From Rhodocyclaceae bacterium (GTDB taxonomy: Bacteria > Pseudomonadota > Gammaproteobacteria > Burkholderiales > Rhodocyclaceae), in assembly GCA_022072095.1 (NCBI GenBank), contig JAJVIJ010000022.1, positions 1 to 38,350 of the forward strand: 38,350 nucleotides of DNA, in the 5' to 3' direction. Shown here in pieces: positions 8,700 to 16,288 of the stretch (within the stretch, counting starts at the first letter, position 1; every line of letters begins with the position of its first letter). Both the position numbers and the translations under genes were made by a program. The notes under the pieces were generated by a model that saw nothing but the letters and a program-made list of their open reading frames with translations, did not search any database and was not told the DNA's origin.

Positions 8700-9851
8700 T
8701 CACATCCTCCCCAAAACCATTGAACAATGCCCCGAGAAAATGCCGCCCAAGGTATGAGCGAACGCGACTTCGGCATCCCTGACCTGACGTTCCCCGCATT
8801 CACCACGCAACTGGCGCACGGCCTCGACGACATGGAACATGCCTCCGGCCGCGCCGGACGAGCCATAGGAAAGCAAGCCCCCGTTGGTATTCACCGGTCG
8901 CTTGCCGCCGATCGCGAACTCGCCGGCCAGCGCTGCAACGCCCGCCTGGCCACGCTCGTAAAACCCCATGGATTCCATGCAGATCAGCAGCGTGCTGGTG
9001 AAGCAGTCGTAGATGTGCGCGCAATCCACATCCGCATGACGCAGTCCAGCTTCACCCAATGCCTTGGCCGCCGAGTCCTTGCAGCCGAAATCTTCTAGCG
9101 AGGGCGCCATGAAAATATGCTCGTGCGTGTGCCCCTCACCCATGCCGAGAATCTCGACACCACGACGCGGCAGATCGCGCGCGGTGTCGGCCGCACTGAC
9201 GACCACGGCCGCCCCCCCATCGGACACCAGACAGCAGTCGAGCATGCGCAGCGGCGACGCGATCATCTTGGAATGAGCGACATCGTCCATCGTGATCGGT
9301 TTTTTCATGTGCGCGTTCGGATGCTTGGCGGCGTTGGCGCGCTGGTTCACGGCCACCGCCGCCATGTGCTCGTGCTTCAGTCCAAACTTGTGCATGTACA
9401 GCTGCGCCGCCTGGGCAAAGGCCGTCGGTACGCTCATTCCGTAGGGCTGCTCGTACTGCGGATGCCCGACATCGGCCATGACCGCCTGGACGCGCTCGCC
9501 CAGACCGGTCATGCGATTGTCGCCGGTGATACACAGAACATGACGACAGATGCCCGCGCGCACCAACGATTCAGCATGGTGCACCATCAGGCCCGCGGTC
9601 ACGCCCCCCATGCTGATCGACGCGCTGACCTTGGGTTGCATGCCCACGTACTCGGCAAACACCCCCCCCAGCATCAGCTGTGGCGACGTGAACGAGTAGG
9701 CTGTCAGCAGACCGTCAATGTCCGAGATCTTCAGGCCGGCATCGGCGACCGCTCCCAGGCCCGCCTCGGTATGGAGCGACATGCACGTGCTCTCAGGCAG
9801 TGCTCCCACCTTGGTGTCATACACCCCACTGATAATGGCTTTCTTGCCCAT
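8700..9851 (-). CDS. Thiolase-like protein (SCP2/Ltp2-type), no nucleophilic Cys
   Basis: 383 residues from the ATG at 9851, chosen because AAGGAG lies 5 nt upstream; a frame 13 codons longer has no such site. It has the two-layer thiolase fold of the SCP2/lipid-transfer group. At the place of the nucleophilic Cys the sequence reads ISMGGVTAG (79-87), with no cysteine. It keeps the HIYDCFT segment (Y281, D282) and NTNGGLLSYG (321-330). Ltp2-type aldolases of steroid degradation likewise lack the thiolase cysteine and use tyrosines for retro-aldol C-C cleavage with a DUF35 partner, which is encoded 3 bp downstream here. Aldolase activity is inferred; thiolysis is unlikely. Confidence 0.82.
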   Translation of the reverse strand: MGKKAIISGVYDTKVGALPESTCMSLHTEAGLGAVADAGLKISDIDGLLTAYSFTSPQLMLGGVFAEYVGMQPKVSASISMGGVTAGLMVHHAESLVRAGICRHVLCITGDNRMTGLGERVQAVMADVGHPQYEQPYGMSVPTAFAQAAQLYMHKFGLKHEHMAAVAVNQRANAAKHPNAHMKKPITMDDVAHSKMIASPLRMLDCCLVSDGGAAVVVSAADTARDLPRRGVEILGMGEGHTHEHIFMAPSLEDFGCKDSAAKALGEAGLRHADVDCAHIYDCFTSTLLICMESMGFYERGQAGVAALAGEFAIGGKRPVNTNGGLLSYGSSGAAGGMFHVVEAVRQLRGECGERQVRDAEVAFAHTLGGIFSGHCSMVLGRM

Positions 9852-9916
9852 GGCATCTCCTTCTTGATTCAGTTTTCGAATATCCGCCATCCGCCCCCAT
9901 CCCGGGCCATGGCCAT

Positions 9917-11044
9917 CTAGCCAAAGCTGTAGCGAAGGTCGCGATTGATCCGGTTCAGGTCCTCAATCGTGCCCGCCACCAGTTCCTCCATGATCTGCTT
10001 GGCCGGCTTGCTCTGTTTCAGCATGCCGGAGACCTGGCCCGCCGGATTCAGGATCAGGTCGTAGCGACCGGCTTTGGTGGCCGAGGCGGTCAAATCTTCG
10101 AGCAGGATGCGCTGATGCGGCGTATCCAGGGTCTTCAGCCCGGCCTGCTCCCACGCCTTGACCACGTCGTTCTGGAAGGTGCGCACGGTCTTTCCGGTCC
10201 ATACCTTGGTCACACGGAAACTCTCCGAATCGCTGTCCAGGATCTGCCGCTTGTTCTCCGCATAGATCTCGCACTCCTCGGCGACCAGGAAGGCCGTGCC
10301 GATCCACACAGCCTGCGCACCCAGCGCCAGCGCGGCAGCGACACCGCGGCCGTCGCCAATGCCACCGGCAGCGATGACCGGTGTCGGCGCGACCGCATCC
10401 ACCACCTGCGGAATCAGCGGAAACGTCGCCACGGCACCGGTATGACCACCGGCCTCGGTGCCTTGCGCGATCACCGCATCGACCCCGGATTTTTTCTGTC
10501 GCACCGCGTTGCGCACCGAACCCGACAGGCCGAAGATCTTCATCCCCTGGGCATGGCCGCGTGGGATCAGGATGCTCGGATCGCCGAGTCCGGCGGCGAA
10601 GATCGGCACCTTCTCGTCCACGACGACCTCAAGCACCTTTTCGGCATATTCGATGTTGACGACGATCTCGTCTTCCGGATAGGCCTCGGGCAGTCCGAAC
10701 TCGCGGATCATCGCGCGTACCATCGCGTAATGCTCGGGGTAGCGCTGCCGGATTTCCTCACGCACGCCCGAACGCGTCGGCGCCGAACCGGCGATCTTGG
10801 CCGGCAGCAACAAATCCACACCGAACGGCTTGTCCGTGAGCCGGCGGACCTCGTGTATGCGCCGCCGCGTCTCCTCGGGGCTCAGGCCGGAGCAGCCGAG
10901 TATGCCGGCACCCCCCGCCTCGGAGACGGCGGCCACCAGCGCAGGTGGCGTCGCGCGGCCGCCCACGCCCATCCCTGCGAGGATGATCGGATACTCAATT
11001 CCCAACTCATCGCAAAATGCGTTGTGCAATACTGCTCGCGCCAT
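9917..11044 (-). CDS. NPD/nitronate monooxygenase-family flavoprotein
   Basis: 375-residue FMN-dependent TIM barrel. It opens with LGIEYPIILAGMGVGGRATPP and carries the family's QGTEAGGHTGAVATFPLIPQ segment with the conserved His, and the phosphate-binding PVIAAGGIGDGRGVAAAL. Annotated members include nitronate monooxygenases, the FabK-type enoyl reductase and IpdC, which acts on CoA-linked steroid C/D-ring intermediates. Set in an operon of CoA-ester enzymes (hydratase 82 bp upstream, thiolase-like protein 65 bp downstream), a reductase or oxidase acting on a CoA thioester is more likely than nitronate oxidation. That is inference from context. Confidence 0.83.
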   Translation of the reverse strand: MARAVLHNAFCDELGIEYPIILAGMGVGGRATPPALVAAVSEAGGAGILGCSGLSPEETRRRIHEVRRLTDKPFGVDLLLPAKIAGSAPTRSGVREEIRQRYPEHYAMVRAMIREFGLPEAYPEDEIVVNIEYAEKVLEVVVDEKVPIFAAGLGDPSILIPRGHAQGMKIFGLSGSVRNAVRQKKSGVDAVIAQGTEAGGHTGAVATFPLIPQVVDAVAPTPVIAAGGIGDGRGVAAALALGAQAVWIGTAFLVAEECEIYAENKRQILDSDSESFRVTKVWTGKTVRTFQNDVVKAWEQAGLKTLDTPHQRILLEDLTASATKAGRYDLILNPAGQVSGMLKQSKPAKQIMEELVAGTIEDLNRINRDLRYSFG

Positions 11045-11126
11045 CTGTCGTCTCCTGAGTCATGTCGTTGTGCGGCTCGGCGAAAGCCGGGCCGGCGGCG
11101 TCCGGCCGAGAGGCCGGTGCCGGCCA

Positions 11127-11888
11127 CTATTTGAAGTTGGGCTTGCGCTTCTCGCGGAATGCGGTCACCCCTTCGCGCACGTCGTCCGACATGAACAGGA
11201 ACGGGAAGGCATCCTTGGCATAACGCATTTCGTCGCCGCCCAGGCCGCGGTTGTAGAAGGACTTGGCCATTTTCACCGCAAGTGCCGGTTTCGAAGCGAG
11301 TTTCTCGGCAAAAGCGAGCGCCTCATCGAGCAGTTTGTCGTGAGGCACGACACGCAGGGCGATACCGAGGCGAACGGCTTCCTCGGCGCTGATGGCCTCG
11401 CCCAGCATGCTCAACTCCTTGGCCTTCGGCCGACCGACGATTTCGTGCAGCCGGACCACTGCAAAGCCGGGAAGCAGGCCAAGCTGGATTTCGGGCACGC
11501 CGAACTTGGCGCGGTCCGAAGACAGGATGAAATCGCAGGCGATGGCGAGTTCGAAGCCGCCGCCAAAAGCCAAGCCATTGACGGCCGCGATGAGCGGCTT
11601 CGAACAACGCTCGGGGGCCTCCAGAAATGGCAGAACGTCGGCGATGAACTGCCGCACCTTTTCCGGCGAGAATTCGAAGCCGCTGATGTCCGCTCCGGCG
11701 CAGAACGCCTTTTCACCATTGCCCGTAATGACGCCGACGCGTATGTCCTCGTCGGCCTCCATCTGGGCTATGCCCTCGAGCACCCCTTTGCGGATCCCGG
11801 CACTGAGCGCATTCAACTTGGTCGGTTCATCCAGACGCATGATCGCAATCCGGCCCCGCTTTTCGTACTCCACGCTACCCAAACGCAT
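11127..11888 (-). CDS. Enoyl-CoA hydratase (crotonase), both Glu present
   Basis: 253 residues starting MRLGSVEYEKRG; GGGAG stands 8 nt before this ATG, and the longer upstream frame is not protein-like. Crotonase fold with oxyanion-hole segment KAFCAGADISGF, then GLAFGGGFELAIACDF and FGVPEIQLGLLPGFAV. The latter two carry both catalytic glutamates of classical syn-hydratases. It should hydrate a 2-enoyl-CoA in the cytoplasm. It is the second gene of the operon, 34 bp after a crotonase whose two Glu are absent, so the two probably perform different steps. Confidence 0.88.
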   Translation of the reverse strand: MRLGSVEYEKRGRIAIMRLDEPTKLNALSAGIRKGVLEGIAQMEADEDIRVGVITGNGEKAFCAGADISGFEFSPEKVRQFIADVLPFLEAPERCSKPLIAAVNGLAFGGGFELAIACDFILSSDRAKFGVPEIQLGLLPGFAVVRLHEIVGRPKAKELSMLGEAISAEEAVRLGIALRVVPHDKLLDEALAFAEKLASKPALAVKMAKSFYNRGLGGDEMRYAKDAFPFLFMSDDVREGVTAFREKRKPNFK

Positions 11889-11922
11889 CGTCGTGCTCCC
11901 AAAAATCAATTGTTGTGCGCGT

Positions 11923-12693
11923 TCACCGGCCGACAAAGCTCGGTGTGCGCTTCTCCATGAAGGCCGAGACCCCCTCCTTGTGATCCCGGGACTGCAAGAC
12001 CAAGTTCTGCACATGCGACTCCAGCTCGAGGAAAGTCTCCAGCGGCGGGTCGAAGGCACCGCGAAACATCCGCTTGCCCATCCCCAGTGCGAATGTCGCT
12101 GACAAGGCCAGTTCCTGCGCGAGCGCGAAGGCGCGTGTCTCCAGCTCGGCATCGGGCACGAGCTCGGTCACCAGTCCAAGTCGCAACGCCTCCTCGGCGC
12201 CGACCATGCGTGCGCTCATGACGAGTTCCTTTGCGCGCAGGACACCGAGATACTGGGTCAGGAAATAGATCGCACCGCCATCCGGCGCCAACCCGATCTT
12301 CTTGAACACCTGCGAAAACTTCGCGGTATCGGAGGCAAGGATCCAATCGCAGGCCAGCGCGAGGGACCAGCCGATGCCGACGGTCGCTCCACGCACCGCG
12401 GCGATGACCGGTTTTTCCATGTCGGCGATGCCCATGATGATCTGGTGCGCGTTCTTGATGCGGTCGCGGCCGGCAAGGGGATCGAATCCGGTCATCGTGC
12501 CGACATCGGAACCGGCACAGAAAGCCCGTCCCTCGCCGGTCAGCAGCACGGCGCGAATGTCGTGATCGAAGCGCAGTTCGCGGAAAATCTCGATCAGCCG
12601 GTTTTTCATCTCCTGATTGAGCGCGTTCAATCGATCCGGGCGATCGAGAACGACACGGGCGATAGCGCCATCGCGTTCGTAACGGACAGTCAT
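11923..12693 (-). CDS. PaaG-like crotonase (enoyl-CoA isomerase/hydrolase type)
   Basis: 256 residues from the ATG at 12693 (GGAGG 5 nt upstream). Crotonase fold with RAFCAGSDVGTMTG. Compared with hydratases, the first catalytic Glu is replaced (GIGWSLALACD has Ser in its place), and the second site reads FSQVFKKIGLAPDGG with no Glu. The GL-x-PD aspartate is kept, as in PaaG-type isomerases, where this Asp is the catalytic residue. Double-bond isomerisation or ring-opening chemistry is thus likelier than hydration. It is the first gene of the minus-strand operon and faces the divergent DUF35 gene across 256 bp. Confidence 0.83.
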   Translation of the reverse strand: MTVRYERDGAIARVVLDRPDRLNALNQEMKNRLIEIFRELRFDHDIRAVLLTGEGRAFCAGSDVGTMTGFDPLAGRDRIKNAHQIIMGIADMEKPVIAAVRGATVGIGWSLALACDWILASDTAKFSQVFKKIGLAPDGGAIYFLTQYLGVLRAKELVMSARMVGAEEALRLGLVTELVPDAELETRAFALAQELALSATFALGMGKRMFRGAFDPPLETFLELESHVQNLVLQSRDHKEGVSAFMEKRTPSFVGR

Positions 12694-12831
12694 GAAATCC
12701 TCCAATGATGGTTGCGGCCATGCGGCTGACGGCCCGCGCTCTTTGTGGCGCTGAAAAATCCGTGAAACTACAGGGCCATGGTACGGACCCTCGACCGTGC
12801 GCGTGCCTGCGGCCTCCGGCAAATGTCCGGA

Positions 12832-12843
12832 CGAGTATACTCG
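12832..12843. promoter_or_regulatory. 12-bp perfect palindrome CGAGTATACTCG between divergent operons
   Basis: The 256-bp gap 12694-12949 separates two divergent operons of related function and holds no supported gene. In its middle is a perfect palindrome that reads TATACT on both strands, resembling a -10 element, though I find no good -35 at 16-18 bp on either side. It could be an operator for a regulator not encoded in the window, or overlapping -10 boxes. The palindrome is directly visible; the regulatory role is a guess. Confidence 0.35.
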
Positions 12844-12949
12844 CACCGAGGTTGCCATGCCGCGCTTGCTTGACTGTCACGAGAGGCCCGCTGCGCGGCC
12901 GCAGACATTGTTCTTCCACACACTTCAAAACCACTGTAGGCAGGAGACC

Positions 12950-13336
12950 ATGAGCACCGAATCAGCGTTTTCCGGTCCGGGCCCGGACCGCGTATTCCAG
13001 CAATATCTCGAAAAAGGTGAATTCCGTATCCAGCGTTGCCGCGACTGCGGCAAGCACGTGTTCTATCCGCGCCTGACCTGCACCGGCTGCGGCAGCATCG
13101 CGCTGGAGTGGGTACAGCCTTCCGGCAGCGGCACGGTCCATGCAGTCAGTATCGTCAATCGCCAGGCCGACAAAGGCGGCCCTTACAACGTCGTGCTCGT
13201 GGACCTGAAAGAGGGACCGCGCATGATGGGTCGGGTCGATGGCATACCGCATGAGGCCGTCAAGATCGGCATGGCCGTCAAGGCCAAGATCGACACGAGT
13301 GGGCAAGCGCCGTTCGTTGCCTTCGACGCCGCCTGA
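12950..13336 (+). CDS. DUF35 zinc-ribbon/OB-fold protein, second copy
   Basis: 128 residues starting MSTESAFSGPGPD at the ATG after AGGAGACC. The zinc ribbon is CRDCGKHVFYP and CTGCGS; the OB fold includes SGTVHAVSIVNRQ and YNVVLVDLKEGPRMMG. It is a distant paralogue of the protein at 8280-8696. The next gene is again a thiolase-like protein, 10 bp downstream, so this pair forms a second module transcribed in the opposite direction. By family analogy it should bind and activate that thiolase-fold partner. Confidence 0.88.
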   Translation: MSTESAFSGPGPDRVFQQYLEKGEFRIQRCRDCGKHVFYPRLTCTGCGSIALEWVQPSGSGTVHAVSIVNRQADKGGPYNVVLVDLKEGPRMMGRVDGIPHEAVKIGMAVKAKIDTSGQAPFVAFDAA

Positions 13337-13346
13337 GGAGAACACG

Positions 13347-14507
13347 ATGACTCAAAACTCGATTCGCGGCACAGCCGCTTTCGTCGGCGCTGCACTGGCC
13401 GGTATCGGTGAAGCACCGGGACGCAGCTCCGAGGACATTGCCATCGAAGCCAGCTACAAGGCACTTGCCGAAGCCGGGCTGACCACGAAGGATGTCGATG
13501 CGGTGTTCGGCTCGCTACCCGGCGATTGCAGCCCGCTGTCGGGTCTGCTGATTTCAGAAATTCTCGGCATCCAGCCCAAGTTCACGGACAACAACCGCAC
13601 CGGCGGCTCGACATTTCTGTCCTACACGCTGATGGCAGCCATGGCCATCAAAGAAGGGCTGTGTGACACGGCGCTCATTTTCTACGGCAGCAACCAGCGC
13701 AGCAACACTGGCAAACTGGTGTCGTCGGTGCGACCGTTTCCTTACGAAGCGCCCTACAAGCCGATCTTTCCGGCGACCTCTTATGCGCTGGCGGCCTCGC
13801 GGCACATGCATCAATACGGTACGACCCGCGAGCAACTCGCCGCGGTCGCGGTCGCCGCTCGGCAATGGGCGAACATGAATCCGGTGGCGTTTGCGCGCGG
13901 CCCACTCAGTATCGACGACGTGCTCAACGCACGCATGGTCTCCAGCCCATTTACCGTGCGGGACTGCTGCCTGGTCACCGATGGCGGTGCGGCGCTGGTG
14001 ATGGTGTCGGCGAAGCGTGCCAAGGATTTCCCGAAAAAGCCGGTATATCTTCTGGGTGCCGCAGCCGCGACCACGCACATGAACATCATGGCAATGGATG
14101 ACCTCACGGTGTCCGCGGCCAAGGACTCCGGCGAGCGCGCTTTTGCGATGGCCGGCGTCAAGCCGACCGATATCGATGTCGTCGAGCTGTACGACGCGTT
14201 CACGATCAACACGATCCTGTTCCTCGAAGATCTCGGCTTCTGCAAGAAGGGGGAAGGCGGTCCGTTCGTCGCGAGTGGCGCGATCAATCCGGGCGGTCGG
14301 CTACCAGTCAACACCAACGGTGGTGGGCTGTCCTGCGTACACCCGGGGATGTACGGCATGTTCACGCTGGTCGAAGCCATTCAGCAACTGCGTGGCGAGT
14401 GTGGCGAACGCCAGATCAAGGATGCCAAGCTGGCCGTGGCTCATGGCAACGGCGGGGTCCTCTCCAGCCAGATCACCAACATCCTCGGTACCGCCGACAC
14501 GTTGTAA
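13347..14507 (+). CDS. Thiolase-like protein, second copy, no nucleophilic Cys
   Basis: 386 residues starting MTQNSIRGTAAFVG; TGAGGAG lies just before the ATG at 13347. SCP2/Ltp2-type thiolase fold. The nucleophile site reads NNRTGGST (82-89) without cysteine. The ELYDAFT segment (Y282, D283) is present, and NTNGGGLSCVHPG (322-334) keeps a His-Pro that the copy at 8700 has lost. The pair therefore differ in the C-terminal active-site loop and may act on different intermediates. Encoded 10 bp after its DUF35 partner. Aldolase or acyl-CoA lyase activity is inferred. Confidence 0.82.
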   Translation: MTQNSIRGTAAFVGAALAGIGEAPGRSSEDIAIEASYKALAEAGLTTKDVDAVFGSLPGDCSPLSGLLISEILGIQPKFTDNNRTGGSTFLSYTLMAAMAIKEGLCDTALIFYGSNQRSNTGKLVSSVRPFPYEAPYKPIFPATSYALAASRHMHQYGTTREQLAAVAVAARQWANMNPVAFARGPLSIDDVLNARMVSSPFTVRDCCLVTDGGAALVMVSAKRAKDFPKKPVYLLGAAAATTHMNIMAMDDLTVSAAKDSGERAFAMAGVKPTDIDVVELYDAFTINTILFLEDLGFCKKGEGGPFVASGAINPGGRLPVNTNGGGLSCVHPGMYGMFTLVEAIQQLRGECGERQIKDAKLAVAHGNGGVLSSQITNILGTADTL

Positions 14508-14521
14508 CCCTCGCTTGGAGC

Positions 14522-14543
14522 ACGTGGGGGATCCCCCCCACGT
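14522..14543 (+). terminator. GC-rich stem-loop after thiolase-like gene
   Basis: ACGTGGGGG and CCCCCACGT form a 9-bp perfect stem with a 4-nt loop, 15 bp after the thiolase-like stop and 50 bp before the EamA gene. There is no T-run after it, so it is not a standard intrinsic terminator. It may stabilise the upstream message 3' end or attenuate transcription into the transporter gene. Confidence 0.35.
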
Positions 14544-14593
14544 CTCGGGCCTCACCCCTGCGAGCCATAAGGGAACGAACGGAGCATTCCGCC

Positions 14594-15508
14594 ATGGGCG
14601 CACTCCTCGCCATTGCCGACCGCATTCCGCGCCGGGTCATGGGCATGCTGCTCGGACTGGTCGCGGCCGCGTCGTTCACGCTGCTGCACACTTCGGTGCG
14701 CTATGCCTCGCGCGAACTGCACGTCTTCGAAATCACGTTCTTCCGTTATTTCTTTGCGTTGTTTTTCATGTTGCCCAGCCTGATCGGCACCCGCTTCCAG
14801 GTATTGAGGACGCGCCGGCTGCATCTGCACTTGATCCGCTGTGTGATGCTGATGATTTCGATGCTTGGGTTGTTTTCGGCGCTGTCCATGTCGCCGATCG
14901 CCATGGTCACGGCGCTGAGTTTCGTGTCCCCGGTCTTTGCCTCGGTAGTGGCCATCCTTTTCTTGCGTGAGCGCTCCACACTGAGCCGCTGGCTCGCCGT
15001 TGGCGGCGGCATCGTCGGTATGTTGCTGATCGTCCGTCCGGGAATCATCCCGCTGTCGCTGGGACCCATCCTCGCCATTTGCGGTGCTGTCGCCTGGGCC
15101 GTTTCGATCATCGTCATCAAACTGATGTCGACCACCGAATCCAGCACGACGCAGGTCACTTACATGTCGGTCATCGTGACACCACTCACTTTCATGCTGG
15201 CCGTCTGGGTGTGGAAATGGCCCAGCTTGCAGCTCCTGCCAGTGCTGATCTTCATGGCGTTCATCGCGACGGTGGGACAGTTTGCCTACACCAAGTCGTT
15301 CATGTACGCGGAAGCCACAGCACTGATGCCGCTGGATTTCACACGGCTGATGTGGGCCTCGCTGATCGGCTTCCTGGTGTTCGACGAAATTCCCGACATC
15401 TGGAGTTGGATAGGCGGCACCGTCATTTTTCTGAGCGCTGCCTACATCACGTTCCACGAATCGAGCTCGCGCACAACCGGCAAGTCTGCGGCGCCGTCCA
15501 AGGCCTGA
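14594..15508 (+). CDS. EamA/DMT-superfamily transporter, second copy
   Basis: 304-residue inner-membrane protein with about ten hydrophobic helices in two EamA halves (LLGLVAAASFTLLHTSVRYASR near the start, PILAICGAVAWAVSIIVIKL in the middle). The ATG at 14594 is preceded by GGAG at about 10 nt; the frame is open further upstream but overlaps the thiolase-like gene and the hairpin. It follows the DUF35/thiolase-like pair on the same strand and may move a substrate or product of that pathway. Substrate not known. It is only distantly similar to the transporter at 5790. Confidence 0.84.
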   Translation: MGALLAIADRIPRRVMGMLLGLVAAASFTLLHTSVRYASRELHVFEITFFRYFFALFFMLPSLIGTRFQVLRTRRLHLHLIRCVMLMISMLGLFSALSMSPIAMVTALSFVSPVFASVVAILFLRERSTLSRWLAVGGGIVGMLLIVRPGIIPLSLGPILAICGAVAWAVSIIVIKLMSTTESSTTQVTYMSVIVTPLTFMLAVWVWKWPSLQLLPVLIFMAFIATVGQFAYTKSFMYAEATALMPLDFTRLMWASLIGFLVFDEIPDIWSWIGGTVIFLSAAYITFHESSSRTTGKSAAPSKA

Positions 15509-15544
15509 ACCTGCTGCACCACGCCAGGGCTATTTCCGGCTGCA

Positions 15545-16288
15545 TCAGTCGTTCAGCCAAATCAGGCTGGCGATACGCCCGGTGACGCCGTCGCGCCGAT
15601 AGGAATAGAAGCGTTTGCCGTCGGCGAAGGTGCACTCGTCGCCGCCAAACACCGCAGCGATGCCGAGTGCCGCCAGACGCAGACGTGCGACTCCATACAA
15701 GTCACATTGAAACCGCGCGCGGCCATTGCATTGGAAGGCCGCTGCCAGCTGGCAATTGTGCGCTACGAATCGCTGACGCACATCGTCGCCCACTTCGTAG
15801 TGAGAGGCGGAGATGGCCGGCGCCAGATAGGCGAGGACATCTCCCGATGGGACGCCCATGGCGGCCACGACTCGCTCCAGCACACCATCGGCCAAGCCAC
15901 GCCAGCCGGCATGCGCCGCGGCCACCACGCTTCCCGCGCGGTCGCAAAGCAGCACCGGCAGACAATCGGCCGACATCACGACGCAGGCCCGCCCAGGGCG
16001 ACGTACCAGCGCGGCATCGGCCGCCACACCAGCGTGGGCGTCGGCGAGATCGACCCAGCACGTCCCATGTACCTGATTCATCCAGACCGGTTCACAACCG
16101 AGCTCCTTCGCCAGCCGCGCACGATTGGCGACGACCCGGTCATAGGCATCGCCGACATGAGCGCCCAGGTTGAAGCCGGCATAGGGTCCGTCGGCGGCAT
16201 TGCCCGTTCCACGCGTCGTCACCCAGGCTCGGACCGACGCCGGCATCGGCCAGTCGGGTACGAAACCGGGCAAGCACTCGACCGTCAC
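15545..16288 (-). CDS. pgeF: Purine nucleoside phosphorylase / polyphenol oxidase-family protein (PgeF/YfiH)
   Basis: 247 residues. The start is a GTG (VTVECLPGF) whose last two bases are the first two of the RluD stop codon (GTGA overlap). The copper/zinc-type fold carries the family ligands in MNQVHGTCW, SADCLPVLL and AAHAGWRGL. Family members were called laccase-like and later shown to phosphorolyse purine nucleosides and to edit peptidoglycan precursors. The rluD-pgeF order beside bamD is a widely conserved arrangement in beta- and gammaproteobacteria. Confidence 0.9.
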   Translation of the reverse strand: MTVECLPGFVPDWPMPASVRAWVTTRGTGNAADGPYAGFNLGAHVGDAYDRVVANRARLAKELGCEPVWMNQVHGTCWVDLADAHAGVAADAALVRRPGRACVVMSADCLPVLLCDRAGSVVAAAHAGWRGLADGVLERVVAAMGVPSGDVLAYLAPAISASHYEVGDDVRQRFVAHNCQLAAAFQCNGRARFQCDLYGVARLRLAALGIAAVFGGDECTFADGKRFYSYRRDGVTGRIASLIWLND

